64,000 bases of DNA, from NCBI GenBank assembly GCA_029834535.1, contig JAQMWT010000565.1, positions 57,953 through 121,952 on the forward strand, read 5' to 3'. The stretch is from Chrysophaeum taylorii. Lineage: Eukaryota; Sar; Pelagophyceae; Pelagomonadales; Pelagomonadaceae. Shown here in pieces: positions 38,067-50,100 of this stretch (positions are counted from its first letter, which is position 1; each line of letters opens with the position of its first letter). The notes below the pieces were generated by a model. It did not search any database. It saw only the letters and a list, made by a program, of their open reading frames with translations, and was not told the origin of the DNA. The translations under genes and the position numbers were made by a program.

Positions 38067-39589
38067 TTTCGACGCCGCAGTGCGCCCCCCCCCCCGTTAT
38101 CCATTCTGCGGCCATAGTCGCCTTTATGACACCCGTCAACGATTGTCGCCGATTTCGCCACACGTGGCAAACAAGTTTGGGAGAATTAAGGATGTTCCAC
38201 GCGCATTGCATTACATTACATTACATTGCATTACGGGAGAGAAAGCAATACATAAATCCATGTCCACGAGCTCGTCCCGGAGCTGGAGAAGCGTGTCGTC
38301 GATGCCGCCACCGATGAGCAAACTTCCGGAGCTCCAGAACCAATCTGGTGATCTCGTGGCCGCCTTACTCACTCCGGAGCGGCCGAGGAACTCACTCTGT
38401 CGAGCTCGACGCTCTCGAGGCCTTCGGCAGGAAGCGCGTACCACCGCGCGTACCCTTTTTTCGTCCCAACACGGCAACGAGGTCAAGCGGGCCAAAGCCG
38501 AGTGACAGAAACGGCCGACGAGCCTTTAGGAGATTTTTTGAGCGCGGCGCGTGGAGGTGACCAACAGTGTCGGACTGGGTATACCAGAAGTGTGATTTTC
38601 TCGCCGTAAAAAAAGAGGACGCGCAGACTGGCCGCGAACCAACGCGTAACCCAGGGCTGCGTTGGCGAACGGCAGCGGTGGGACGATGATACCGTTGACC
38701 TCGCAGCACCACCGCCGCCGTCGTACAACTCTTGCTTCCGATACAGTTTCCCGGCAGGCTTCAAACCAGTATCACGGTTTTTGAAGTGCTTCTCTGCGCC
38801 ACCGATGCTACCGCGCTGGTCGAGTCACGACAACCTAACCCGGGCTGACGATGGCGAACCGGAAGCGTCGAGATGAACCACAAGCGTGGTACGACCGCCG
38901 GCCTAAGAAGCGATCGATCGCCGCAGCTGCGAAAGGTTTCGAGAATCTCCCAGTGTATGAGCCCGTCGTCTCGCCGAACCTCACAAACGAGTTCCCGTTA
39001 ACAACCTCGTTCGACAACACCGCCAAGGTCTGGGCTGATCTCGTCGTACGACAAGACCCCGCGCAGAACAACGCGGTTGGCAAATCACCCGGCGCTGCTC
39101 GAGTTGCTCAAGCCCCACGCGGTGATGCACCTCGAGTACAAGATTTTTTACGTCACACGTCTTGCCCCTCCTTGGAGCTATGGGCCCATCGTCGCGGGAA
39201 AGTCCCCCGCCGCAGTCGTTGTTGTCGCCCCGTTGACCGACACCGAGGCCGACAACCTCCCCCGCGACCCCGGGCGGGAGCCGAGTAAACGTCTACATGG
39301 ATGTACCCAGTCAACTACTACAGTCGTTGGCTCTTTTGGCTAGCCCCGCGGCGTCCTTGAAGGACCTGGAGGAGGCCTTGCATTCATTTTAGTACCACTC
39401 CCGAACAAATCTTTGCCCGTGAACAAATCTTTAACCCTATTTATTAGCCTATAGGTATCCACAACTGTTGTTGTTGTGGATACAGAGTTATTTATAGCGG
39501 TAGGGAGGTATTTAGTAAAAGTCTATGTGCAATAAGAAGTTCAACACTAGAGAGCGGATGACATGACATGCGCGCCCGCCGAAGCTGTG
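38067..39589. other. Gene debris, no intact gene recognised
   Basis: A C-run (38088-38097), short ATTACATTAC repeats (about 38210-38240) and fragmented frames. The best one, plus strand 38851 to about 39070 (MANRKRRDEPQAW start), reads on in a shifted frame at 39077-39343 (HPALLELLKPHAVMHLEYK), suggesting a small gene broken by one indel. No family was recognised. Confidence 0.35.
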
Positions 39590-40150
39590 GCTCAGAGGCG
39601 CATCGTAACGCAGACCCGCCTCGTCGAAATCTCGAACCTCTTCGACAAAGTTGGCGTCGACCGGCACCAGCACGTGCGCGAGCTCCCGAGATGATATGAT
39701 GCCCTCAAACGGCTACGGCTCAAGGTCGACAACAACGTCCGGTTGCCGAGTGGCTTAACAAGGGACCCTAAGAAGAGCCGAAGGAATTTGTCGGCGTCAT
39801 CGACTGGTGGTGTCTCCGTCAGCACGTCTCGAACGTTGCGTATGCTCGATTGCCTCTCCTCAGACGGCCCAGCGCGAGGTCCTCGAGTAGGCGCGCGCCA
39901 ACGAGTGTCCGTGGAACGAAGACGCGTGCGCTAGCTATTCACGGCCATCTCGAGGTTCTCGAGTGGTTGCTCACCAGCAAGTGTCCGTGGGACAAAGTAA
40001 AGTATTCCAACGCAGGTTTCCACGGCCATCTCGAGGTCCTCTCGAGCGGGCGCGCGCTAAGCGACGTCCGAGGAACGACGAAAGCACGGGCTCGAACGAA
40101 GCTAGAAATCGCAAGGGTTCTCTCGATTGGGCACGCACTATAACGGGTCT
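39590..40150 (+). pseudogene. Ankyrin-repeat gene remnant
   Basis: Fragments in changing frames spell out algal-type ankyrin units: IHGHLEVLEWLLTSKCPWDK (about 39931-39990), then FHGHLEVL, with ECPWNEDACA before it. Units of the GHLEVLxWAxxxxCPW type are typical of large ankyrin families in stramenopile algae. Stop codons and frame changes between units show it is not functional. Confidence 0.6.
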
Positions 40151-40718
40151 CCGTCGCACGCCGCGACGTTTACGTTTACGACCTCCGGTCGCGACATATA
40201 TCTCGATCTAGTCGCGGAAGGGCTAATCGCGGAGGTCAAGATTGGTTTCGGAACAACAACTACCCAGCAGCCGCCTTCAAATCCGGCGGACGCCGCGATG
40301 TCGACCACCGCGCGTCCCTCGATGCGCCCCAACCAACAGGAAAACCATGCTCGCGACGCTCGTGCTGGCCTCTCCGGTTTGTACCTCGCCAATAAATGTG
40401 CCTTCAAGGCTACGGCGGCTGTCAAGGCATCGTCCTCGGCAACTTGGGTGATTGTTGCACCTACCTTGGCGACCTTGTCCCCTGTGACATTGCTGATCAT
40501 GATGATTGGCGACGGATGGAAGCTCGATGCATATGGCGCGCCTCCTCAGAGCACCACCACCATCCATCGCGGCCGTTCCCGCGCACTATCCGTCCCATCG
40601 CTCACCCTCACCAACGTACTACGTCGAGCTGTCCACGATGGGCGTCGCGCCACGCGGTGAGAGCAGCTTTCATAGTAGTGGTCTGTCGAGCTTAGCGTAG
40701 GTCCTCCTTGGACAGAAA
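40151..40718. other. Intergenic, no gene recognised
   Basis: Overlapping frames of 100-177 codons occur on both strands without recognisable motifs. It contains the promoter of the nucleoside hydrolase gene. Confidence 0.35.
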
Positions 40719-41681
40719 ATGTGGCGGTTGATGAGATTGTGGTTCTTCGGAGCCTTGGCCTCATTTGAAGAAGAAAAGGTGCGGCGGGTGTGGGTGGACC
40801 TGGATAACAGCGCGGGAGTCGAGGGTGTTCGCGACGTGGACGACGCGCTCGCTTTGATTCAAATTTTGCATTCGCCCGAGGTCAGAGTCGTGGGTGTTTC
40901 GACGGTCTTTGGGAACGCGGCGGAGGCGGAGGTTTACGAGGCGACGCGGTCTTTCCTCGACGCGCATTTCTCCGGGGTACCCCTCTTTCGCAGCATCGAT
41001 GCGTCAGCAGTGGCGAACACGACGATTATCGCGCTTGGGCCGCTCACGAATGTTGCGGAGGTGCTAAAGCGAGCGTTGCCCGAAGAGATCGTGTTCGTCG
41101 GCGGACGAAGGCCCGGGCACCGGTTCACGGTCGGGAACGCGAACGCGGACGCCCTCGCCGACATGAACTTTGAGAAGGATCCTGTCGCGGCGGCCAGCGT
41201 CCTCGAGTCGGGCGTTCGAGTCGTCCTCGCGCCGTTCGAGCTCTCGGAGCAGGTGAGGCTCGGGGCCTTTGGAAGAGGCGGGGGTCCCCTCGCGACGTGG
41301 GTCGCCGAGGTCACGGACCCGTGGCTCGAATTTTGGGTCTCGGCCTTTTCCGTCGATTATTTCAATCCTTACGACTGCCTCGCCGTCGTCGCCATCACGC
41401 ACCCCCATCTCCTGCGCTGCGACCAACGACGCGCCACTATCGAGGAAGGTCCCTCGGACGGCGTGTCCCTCGCCTTCTCGAACCACGCCGAGAGCCCCGC
41501 CGCTCACGGCATTGGGACGCCCACGAAACCCTACCTCCACGTCAGACCCCGAGGCGACGGCGCGCCCGTCACCTTCTGCCACGCTCCAGTCAACGCGGCC
41601 GAGGTCACCTCCCTCATCCTGGACCGGATCATCCTCGGCGTAGAAGAAGAAGACCCGCGGCCTTCTCGCGAACTACTTTGA
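40719..41681 (+). CDS. Inosine-uridine-preferring nucleoside hydrolase family protein
   Basis: 320 residues from ATG 40719 with a hydrophobic N-terminus (LMRLWFFGALASF) that may be a signal peptide. The Ca-binding N-terminal motif of the family (DxDxGxDDxxAL) appears as VDLDNSAG, a short insertion, then RDVDDALALI (about 27-50). Further landmarks are VVGVSTVFGNA (about 58), IIALGPLTNVAEVL (about 107), IVFVGG (about 124) and NPYDCLAVVAITHP (about 219), carrying the C-terminal Ca-ligand Asp. The enzyme cleaves the N-glycosidic bond of nucleosides for purine/pyrimidine salvage. The insertion between the Asp residues could change metal binding. Its stop is 41 bp from that of the convergent helicase gene. 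Confidence 0.8.
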   Translation: MWRLMRLWFFGALASFEEEKVRRVWVDLDNSAGVEGVRDVDDALALIQILHSPEVRVVGVSTVFGNAAEAEVYEATRSFLDAHFSGVPLFRSIDASAVANTTIIALGPLTNVAEVLKRALPEEIVFVGGRRPGHRFTVGNANADALADMNFEKDPVAAASVLESGVRVVLAPFELSEQVRLGAFGRGGGPLATWVAEVTDPWLEFWVSAFSVDYFNPYDCLAVVAITHPHLLRCDQRRATIEEGPSDGVSLAFSNHAESPAAHGIGTPTKPYLHVRPRGDGAPVTFCHAPVNAAEVTSLILDRIILGVEEEDPRPSRELL

Positions 41682-41722
41682 TAAATGAATGAATGAATGA
41701 AAGAAGCCACAAATATACAATA

Positions 41723-43723
41723 TTATCTTCCAAGGACAGCACCGTCATCATCATCGTCGTCGTCGAGGGGCGGGCAGCGGCAGTCGAGGTCGTCGCAGAA
41801 AGTCACGAAGGCAGCCCAGTGGCGGTCGGCTCGGAGGGTGTGGGCGTCGCCGAAGCAGATCAAGGCGTGCCTCGCGCGCGTGAGGGCCACGTTGAGTCTC
41901 CGGAAGTCGGCGAGAAAGCCGAGAGTCTGGTCTCGGTTGGATCGGACGGTGCTTATGATGATGACGTCCTTCTCTCGACCCTGGTAGGCGTCGACGGTGG
42001 CGACCTCGGGGAGCGTGATGAGGTTTGCAAAAAGGAGGGCGTCCGCGATCGCCCGGGCCTGGGCCGCGTAGGGCGTGACGATGCCGATGTCGTCGGGCCC
42101 GACGTCGCCGGCCGCGGCGAGATTTACGACGGTCCTCACGACGGCCGCGACTTCGCCGTCGTTGACGTACGAGTCCCCCGAACCTTGGCGCTCGGGGGAG
42201 GCAATTATTGGGACGAAGGCGAGGGGCTCGTGGGGGGTCGGCCAGTCGAAGCCGCGGGGGGGGGGGACGCTGCGGCGCTGTCTCTCGACGAGAGGGTCGG
42301 TGAGTACGCGCGACGCGTAGAATCGCGTCGACGAGTAGGCGTTGAGGGTGGGGTGCATTCGGTACTGGCGCGAGAGGAGGGAGGTGCCGAGGCCGCCGGC
42401 GACGAGGCGCGCAAACAAGGAGGTCCCGAGGCCCCCGCGGTGCGCCGCCCGCGAGACGACCGTCGGCGGAAGCTGGTTGTGGTCGCCAACGAGGACGAGC
42501 TGCGAGGCGCCCGAGGCCGTCGCGACCGGCACGAGGCACGCGGGCTCCGTAGCCTGGGAAGCTTCGTCGACGACCACCAAGCCAAAACACAACGGCTCGT
42601 CGTGCTCGTCCAGCACGGCGTGGCCAGCGCCAACGCAGCTCGCGACGACGACGTCGGCGTCGCCGAGGATTCGACGCCGCGAAACGCCCAAGCGCCGTGC
42701 TCGCGCGTCGAGCGTCGCGTTCCGCAGCGCGGGCCGCGTCGACGCGGGGTGACCCACGCGCACCGCGTCGACCCCGAGCTCCAAAAGCCGCTCGAGCAAG
42801 TTGTCGGTGGCGACGTTGCTGGCCGCGCACGCGAGGACGCGCTTCTTAAGGCGGTTCGCCGACGGCAGCGCTCGCTCGCGCTTGGACGTCTCGGCGTCGC
42901 GGAGCCGGACGGCCGCAGCCACGACGGCGGCGGCGACGCGCGTCTTCCCGGTGCCCGGGGGCCCCACGATCAACGAGACGCGCCGTCGGAGCGCCCTCGC
43001 GGCCGCCTCGCGCTGCGCGCCGTCGAGCGCGTCGGTCGCGCGAGCGACCGCTCGCCGCGCGGCCGCCTCCGAGGGCGCGCGCCGACACAGCCCGGCGGCG
43101 GGTTCGTTCGCGAGGTCGAGCCAGGCCGGCCCGCCCACGAACGACTGGACCACCACGCGCCTCAACTCGAGCGCTACCTCGTCGACGACGGCGTCGATCG
43201 CCGAATCCATTCGCTCGTACGACGTCGCGCTGTAGTACTGGTCCAGACGGTACCCCCGCGACGGCTCGACGGCCTGCGCCAAAACCACGTCCAGGTGCGC
43301 GGCACCGCGCTCCAACACGGCGCCCTCGACCACCACCGCCTTGCGGCTCAGCGCGACGAGGTCCCCCGTACCGAACCGGTGAAACGGCAAAGCCTCGCCG
43401 TCCGACCGCCGCAGCCTCGCGACCGGCCGCCCGAAAAACGCCCCCTTCTTGCGCGCCTCGAGCTCCAGCAGAGCGAGACCCAGCTCTGCGAGCCGCCGCC
43501 GAGACCACCGCTCGATACGCTCCTTGGCGGCCGCCTCTTCGGTCTCGCGCTCCTCCCGCAGCAACCCCCGGAGGTGCGACGAGTACAACTGCTCGCCCTG
43601 CGCCTCCATTACGCGCTTCGACGCGCGCCCGCGACCGCGCTTCGCCCAGCAACACACCTGGGCACCTTTCGGCGTGGAACTTTGGAACGCGCCGACCACA
43701 ATCACCAGCCACCACCACACCAT
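41723..43723 (-). CDS. UPF1/SMUBP2-like superfamily 1 helicase with plastid-type leader
   Basis: 666 residues. Helicase motifs: Walker A GPPGTGKT (about 250-257), motif Ia-like LACAASNVATDNLLERL, motif II VVVDEASQATEPA (about 385), motif III VLVGDHNQLPPTV, then SLLSRQYRMHP, motif V VDAYQGREKDVIIIS (about 590) and motif VI RRLNVALTRARHAL. These place it in the UPF1/IGHMBP2/SETX group of RNA/DNA helicases. The N-terminus MVWWWLVIVVGAFQSSTP is a hydrophobic signal-like stretch ending in AFQ, followed by a basic region (KRGRGRASKR), the pattern of a heterokont plastid presequence. If so it would act on plastid RNA or DNA rather than in cytosolic decay. It ends with an acidic DDDDDDD run. Helicase class is certain; location is inferred. 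Confidence 0.87.
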   Translation of the reverse strand: MVWWWLVIVVGAFQSSTPKGAQVCCWAKRGRGRASKRVMEAQGEQLYSSHLRGLLREERETEEAAAKERIERWSRRRLAELGLALLELEARKKGAFFGRPVARLRRSDGEALPFHRFGTGDLVALSRKAVVVEGAVLERGAAHLDVVLAQAVEPSRGYRLDQYYSATSYERMDSAIDAVVDEVALELRRVVVQSFVGGPAWLDLANEPAAGLCRRAPSEAAARRAVARATDALDGAQREAAARALRRRVSLIVGPPGTGKTRVAAAVVAAAVRLRDAETSKRERALPSANRLKKRVLACAASNVATDNLLERLLELGVDAVRVGHPASTRPALRNATLDARARRLGVSRRRILGDADVVVASCVGAGHAVLDEHDEPLCFGLVVVDEASQATEPACLVPVATASGASQLVLVGDHNQLPPTVVSRAAHRGGLGTSLFARLVAGGLGTSLLSRQYRMHPTLNAYSSTRFYASRVLTDPLVERQRRSVPPPRGFDWPTPHEPLAFVPIIASPERQGSGDSYVNDGEVAAVVRTVVNLAAAGDVGPDDIGIVTPYAAQARAIADALLFANLITLPEVATVDAYQGREKDVIIISTVRSNRDQTLGFLADFRRLNVALTRARHALICFGDAHTLRADRHWAAFVTFCDDLDCRCPPLDDDDDDDGAVLGR

Positions 43724-45674
43724 AATATGACCGACCTTCTTGCTGGCGGGTGAATCTCCAACCGACCCACGTCATGCATGACCCCAAGATTCGAACCAAA
43801 CCCTCTCTTCGGCTGATTCGATTTTACCTTTTTCTTCTTCTGGCCTCTTCTGCCGAGAATGCCTCTGTCGAGTCGAGGGGGTGCAGCGAACGACATTCGT
43901 CATCAGCAACGACGGCCTCAGATGTTGGAGTTTTCTCTATAAGTTCCATCTTGATTCGCGTCAGGAATTGTTATTATCAATGATAGACCGTAGGTTCTAA
44001 ATTGCGTCCAGCTTTGATATACAGAGAAATAAAGCGCGGTGCAGAGACCGGGTGAGTTAATTTACTTCGGCGTGATCCCGGAGCTTCCCCGCGAGGAGGC
44101 TTTGAAGAAGAAGAAGAAGAAGAAGAAGAAGAAGAAGAAGAAGAAGAAGGAACGTTGCCCGATTCCGAGCCGCGATGGAGTATAGCCTCTCTACGCCGGC
44201 AGCTAGCTGTCATTGAACAGCAGGCAACCATAGCTTAGGCTTGGCATAGCTGCATAGTACGAGCTGTGTGCGGTTGCGAATGAACCCGAAACCCATCAAC
44301 ACGGTTGAGCCGAGATGTGCTCGACACTCACTTTCCGGTGAATATGCACGCGTCTTGACGTTAGTTAACCAGCTTATTATTATCGCGGACGACGACAACT
44401 AGCATAAGGACAACCTTGTCCTCTTACCATACATATTAAAAAGACAAAATCTTCATCAGTGGAATCGAATCCATAGTAGTAATAATAAAGAACTCCCCGG
44501 GTGTGTGTAACAGCGACAACGGCGGTTGTGCAGCCCTGCCTCTGAATCCTCTCTCGCCTCGACCACAAAATCCACATCCGCCCCTCGCTTCAAATTCTGC
44601 CCCCTTTTTGCTTGCGCCTCCTCCCAACACGCCCTCTTTTTGCTGTTCTCACCATGCTTCTCTCTGCTTTTTCGCCACTCCTGCCTTCTTCTCCCGTCTG
44701 CTTTGCCGTTTTGCTTTTGCTACTTCGCCGTCCTCTAAGGTCGTCCTTGGTCATCCCTTTTTGAGAAAGCTGCTGTCGCAACTGACGAATGTGTTCAAAG
44801 TAATCGACGCCGTGTATTAAACGAGGCGCGCCTTAGGACGATCAAATTTACCAACTCCGAGCGTTTTTCTTCCCTAATATCCACTCTAAACCGTGCCAAG
44901 AAAGTCGAGCTGGAGCCAGGCGACAGACATCCCTGTGCCCATGATACGCTTCTTTCATTGCACTGACGCTCGGCAGAGCCAAGGCCTCACGAATAGCAGA
45001 CTTAATGATATGCCTTATTACTTTGCAAACAACCAGGGGTTGTCGTACCATGGTAAAAGAGGAACTGAGATCGGTAGTGGCAGGCGCCAAAGCAATAAGA
45101 AAGAATGCGCGTAGAATCAACGTTTGAAGGTCGACGTAATAGTGGTTCCGGGCTTAATTAAATTGGGGCGCCCTCATACTGACGCGTCAGTTATTATATT
45201 TTAGTGGCGCGTGGTCGGTAAACAAGTCGGTGGTAGCACGCCTCTGTGTCTGTCACTCGCGCGGTTGTGGCAAGTTTCGCGGAGTGTATGTGATCCGATT
45301 CGGACGCTGCAGTAGCAGGCGGAACCACGTCAGAGCTAGTAAATTCTCAAATGATGAGTCAAGGTACATAGTTGTGATGAGGGCAGAACGCCTCAGCATG
45401 TGCAAATTGAACATTGGAGTCAGAATCAGGAGGTTTTGGCGCTTTACCCTCCATCGTGGCGGTTTTTCGGTTGTGATTGTTCGGGGAGTTACTAAATATT
45501 AATAATGACAACCAAGGTGCATCCTGCTGCGGTCAACGATGGCGCCGACCGGTGCGAGTAGTGTGTTGTTCAAGAAAAAAGTCTTGAAATGGTGCGCGCA
45601 GGCCGGTGTGCGTGCTGGGCGGATGCGCGTGCAACTCGAGCGGCCTATGCGGCGTGCGCGGCCCAACAAGCAGC
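43724..45674. other. Intergenic region, about 1.95 kb
   Basis: An AAG trinucleotide run is at 44104-44150. Frames are short. A 90-codon minus-strand frame (45120-44848) has a hydrophobic start but no family. The region is AT-richer than the flanking genes. Confidence 0.45.
44104..44150. repeat. (GAA)n microsatellite
   Basis: About 15 uninterrupted GAA units, purine-only on the plus strand, so it could form triplex DNA. Confidence 0.9.
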
Positions 45675-47147
45675 ATGGTCTGCGGCATGTTCCCACGGTC
45701 ATTGTGCCACCTTGTCGCGTGCGTCATCAACCTGTTCCTAGCGCCGCCCTTCCTTGTCATCAACTGGGTCCGAGTCTACCTCGCCCCATGCGTCCTCGCG
45801 ACAATCCACCTCGGTCTCGCGCGACTCTGTTGCAACATCCTAAGCTTCAACCGGTGCTGCCCAAAGTACCGAGACCCCGCGTTCCCCGCGAACGACGAGA
45901 GCATCGGGTATAACATCATCGAGGACGGCGCGACCCTTCCGTGCTGTGACCTTGTGTGCTGCTGCTGCGCGCGGATCGCGTGTTTTTGCAGAGACCCTTG
46001 CGGCACGCAGCACGTCAAGTGGAAGAGAGCCTCCGAGCTCTTTCCCAAGACAAAAGGCCGACGCCCAAAACTCTTCGACGGCAAGATCGAGGCCGCAGAC
46101 GTCAAGCAGGGCCGCCTCGGCGACTGCTGGCTGCTCGCGGCGATCGCGGCGTGCGCGGAGCACCACCCAGATCTCATTCGCCGACTCTTCCTGACGAAAT
46201 TCCAGGAGGAGTGCGGGTGCTACCGGATCCGGCTCTACGACACGCGACGCAACCGCTGGACGACCCAAGTCATCGACGACCGGATCCCGCTCGACGACAC
46301 CGGCTCGAGGCCGCGCTTCACTCAGCCCCACGATAACGAGCTGTGGGTCCTTCTCCTCGAGAAGGCGTTCGCGCGCATGTGGTCCTCGTACGGGTACCTG
46401 AAAGGCAACGACGGGAGTCTCGCGTTACAAAGCTTTACAGGGAACCACGCGGTCAACATCGCCACGGCCGATTTCGTGCGACGCAACGGCATCGACAAGT
46501 TTTTCGCTGTGCTCCGCGGCGCGCTCCACTTGGACGTCACGCGACTCAAGAAGCCCGCGATCATTGCGGGCGCGTCCTGCGTCTCGAGTCAGCACGGCCT
46601 CGTCGCGAACCACGCCTACTCTCTCTTGGATGCCGCGACCCTCGAAAGCGGCCGCGTCAAGCTAGTCCAGCTCCGCAATCCGTGGGGTAACACGTCGTGG
46701 ACCGGCGCCTACTCGAACGCCGAGCCCTCCTGGATGGAGCACGCTGGCCTCTCCGTGCTCGGTTGCGACATCAAGCCAGAGCCTGGAAAGTTTTGGATGA
46801 AAGTCGACGACTTCGTCCACAACTTCTCGCGCGTCTACTTTGTCGGCACCTCCATCAGCATAGCCACGACCACGATGAATTACCACGAGAGTGCCGGCCT
46901 CTGCGGTCCGGCTCTCGGGTGCGCCAAGGGCTCGGTGGCCTACTGGTGCGGCTGTCGCGGTCTCAGGACCATGTGCTTTCCAGAGCGTCGCACCACGCTC
47001 CAGATGCTCATCGACGCGGGCCTCGATCCCAGCTCCAAGGGATGGTACACGCAGCGTTATACCGACCAAAACACCGGCGCCGGCAGACACAACAAGGCAT
47101 CCTGGGCCGAAAGCGTCGTGCTCGAATCACCCAAGTCTGCCAAGTGA
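45675..47147 (+). CDS. Calpain-like cysteine protease
   Basis: 490 residues from ATG 45675; the frame is open from 45588 with a GTG at 45606. Residues about 10-60 are hydrophobic with scattered Cys (LFLAPPFLVINWVRVYLAPC), a possible membrane anchor or palmitoylated region, followed by Cys-rich CCDLVCCCCAR. The calpain catalytic domain follows: LFDGKIEAADVKQGRLGDCWLLAAIAA (Cys near 150), then GLVANHAYSLLDA (His near 311) and LVQLRNPWGN (Asn near 335). All three catalytic residues are present. No C2L or EF-hand domain is evident; the end has another Cys-rich patch (CGPALGCAK, YWCGCRG). It would be a membrane-associated regulatory protease. Confidence 0.85.
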   Translation: MVCGMFPRSLCHLVACVINLFLAPPFLVINWVRVYLAPCVLATIHLGLARLCCNILSFNRCCPKYRDPAFPANDESIGYNIIEDGATLPCCDLVCCCCARIACFCRDPCGTQHVKWKRASELFPKTKGRRPKLFDGKIEAADVKQGRLGDCWLLAAIAACAEHHPDLIRRLFLTKFQEECGCYRIRLYDTRRNRWTTQVIDDRIPLDDTGSRPRFTQPHDNELWVLLLEKAFARMWSSYGYLKGNDGSLALQSFTGNHAVNIATADFVRRNGIDKFFAVLRGALHLDVTRLKKPAIIAGASCVSSQHGLVANHAYSLLDAATLESGRVKLVQLRNPWGNTSWTGAYSNAEPSWMEHAGLSVLGCDIKPEPGKFWMKVDDFVHNFSRVYFVGTSISIATTTMNYHESAGLCGPALGCAKGSVAYWCGCRGLRTMCFPERRTTLQMLIDAGLDPSSKGWYTQRYTDQNTGAGRHNKASWAESVVLESPKSAK

Positions 47148-50100
47148 AGTTCACCGTTGGTTTATGAATTGAATTTCCACTGATATTTTGTTCTCCTCGA
47201 GCGTCACGCTGAACGGCGAGGCGTCCTAAAAGCTCGAACGCATCTGCGCGAAACACACGGATCAACGCGCGGGCGTTGGTCGACCGCGGCTACGCCAACG
47301 TCACCGAGGCCACAGTGGGCTAGCTCCGCCGCATCTACTTCGAGCGGGGCCTTGCAGCTACCGTGGGGCGGGCCCCCCGTGCCCTCACTGCCCCCAGCCA
47401 ATTCGCCAACTCGAGCAGCCCATCCCAGGGCGCCCGCGCCCAGCAAGACACGTCAAATTCCATGCATCGCAGATATCATCGGGGATGGTGGTGGTCTTCT
47501 CGCTCAAAGGTCAAAAGCGGCGCGAGGGCTTTTGTTGGATATCGCAGCCTGATTCGCAGCAGCGTAGCGGTGTTCGAGGAACATGTAGAGGACATAGTTT
47601 GGTTCCCCCAGTCACCGCAGCCCTCTCATGGGCTCCGTTTCGCTCGACAAACATATGTTGGCCACCTGAAGCGTGATCGGTGATCGCCACTCCGTAATTG
47701 TACTCGAGGCAGGTACATCTCGCTCTCCGCCCTCGAGCACTTCCCATCCATAGCCGTCCAGCGTATCAAACTGGCGACCAAGATTTGCGGCACGTCGTCC
47801 GGTTGTCGGTGAAGATACCAAAGAGACTGGTCGTGCGTCGCGTTCGGTAGGCCGTAGCAGTCGTGGAGAAAATCGTCCTTGGACATAACAGGATACCCCT
47901 CGACGGGCTGCTTCTTGAGCCACTCGAGATACGCGGGCAGATTCTGTCGTCACGAAACACGTTTCGAACGCGAAACTTTGAGTCTATTCTTCGGGAGATC
48001 CACGCCACGTATGTCAGGGCTATGGCCTGCACTGCGTAGTAGTGGCCGTCGTCGATCCACTGGTGCCGTGGAGTCGCGGCGACACGCGCGCTGCGCACGG
48101 GTGGCGTGCAGGTCCCCAGGCACACGCACTCGCGGAGACCCGCGAGGACTCGTTAAGTGCGCAAACGATGGCCACGGCATCAGCACCAACCACACAAAGT
48201 GACGTCATGAGAAGAAAACTATCACTTCTTCGTAGGCAGCTAGCCCGGCCAGCGCCTGTTGCCAGACGTACGCCCTGACCGGCGGTGGCCAAGTCGTTGG
48301 TCTTTTTCTTGAGATGATGGCTGTCCCGCGCTTTCAACTTAGCTATCTCCTTCGAGGAGTTGCCTACATACCCTAGCTTGCGCTTCATCATAATTGCTCT
48401 GGACTCTCGGCATGGTGCCGGCGCCGGCCGCGTCTTTGACAATGGACCGCACCTGAATCCAGGTGAGAAGCAAGATAGCCGAATCATAATGAAAGTCGAC
48501 TAATAGAGAGGTGGTTTTGTAGAAGTCGACTACTAGAGAGATGAGTGTAGCGGTAGAGTTGGTTGGCTTCTTCGGATCTGCCTGATTACCCATTTTCTTT
48601 CCGCTACTTAATGGTGTACTCTCACAGCGAGTGCGTTGGTGCGCCCAAGGGGCTTGGGAAAGTGTGAGTGGCTGAACAGGTCATGGTAGCCCCTAAACCT
48701 CTGAACGCCCTGCGTGCTCCCTCCGACCCCCCTTCCCCTCTCGACCCCCCCCCGATACCCTCCCCCTCCCCTGCGTGGTTCGGTCCCCCGACCCCCCGTT
48801 CGCACACCCCTCTATTAGCAGTCGACCTTCAAATCCCAACGCCGCACGAGGGGCGATACCTGGCACATGGAAGGCGGATGTACCCCGGGGTCGTCGCCGA
48901 GCCGCGGGACAGGCGAAGAGAGGAGGGTCCCTCCCGCAGGTCGTACGCGTTCTGCTGCCGAACGTAAGTGCGACGGAGCGTGACATTATGGGTTGACAAT
49001 AATACAAGTGTCGACTGAAGCTTGGTGGCATCATTCACCGACAACTTCGTGATGAAACGGCCCGTGCGCAGTGATGACCTTGCACCACGATGATGCAGGG
49101 TCGTTCTCCACGGAGGGGAGTGGATAGCTGGCCAGCTACCTTCATCGCCAATTCTGCAGCCTCGAGCGGTGGAGCCCATTCCAGCATCATCAGTGTGGAA
49201 TCTTTGGGAGTTGCGTGTCCTCCACCAAAGCGCGTGATAACGACGGCCCCTTCTGCTTGCTCTGCGCTGCAGGCAGCGGTGTGAACTTCCGTCTTGAAGA
49301 CCCCCGAGTCAGCGACTTATACAGCTGGCAGGGAACACGTTTTCTTAAGATCACGAGATCTCTGACGGCATTCAACGAGCAGCGCCCGAGAACCTGTCAA
49401 TGACGGGAACCGCGAAGCGGCGATTTTGAGTCAAGCTCTCAAACTGCAGGGTGCCCTGCACCAGGTAGGTTTGCAAGACACACCGCGGCGCAATGAGTCG
49501 CGCACCCACCGAGGGCACCCTGGTCGTCGAGAACACGACTCGGTCGCCTCGCGTCGCCAGTAGCGAAAGATCTCGACCTATGAGTTTTTTTGATCTGCCA
49601 GAATGTCACCATAGGGGCCGATTGTTTGGCCGGCAACCACTCATTCAGTCCCTTCGGGTTGAAAGAGCAAGCTCGGCGATGTTTGCGAAGAATCTGCTTA
49701 CGTGCAGCGGCGAGCTGGACCTGGGAAACCCGTCGGAAGCTCCGCTTGGCTGACGTCCGGACTATCGGGGCAGCCAAGGAAGGATCAAACTCTCTTTTGA
49801 TCCGTGCGTCTTTGACTTGACACGAATATCGTGCTGTAATTCTCGTGCTGATACTCAAGCGCCATCTTCTCGGGCTGCTAGAACTCACCGCGACGCCGTC
49901 TCCGTTCGTGCTTTTTTTTGAGGGAGACCCCATTGGCTTGTTGTTTCGATGAACGGGGTCATCTCCGATCTGAACCCACTGCCGGGTTTACGTGTAACCG
50001 CCGGCAGTCTGATCCGCCAACCAGCATCGACCGACGGGGCGCATCCACGGCGCCTCGCGCTGGGTCACCGCAACTCCCTTTGGGGATACGCTCCTCAGCC

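Noticed and set aside
41693-43753. 686-codon plus-strand frame
   Set aside because: Antisense shadow of the UPF1-like helicase, whose motifs are all on the minus strand; the plus-strand protein is low-complexity Arg/Gly/Val.
44848-45120. 90-codon minus-strand ORF with hydrophobic start
   Set aside because: No homology signal, no context and AT-rich surroundings; not distinguishable from chance.
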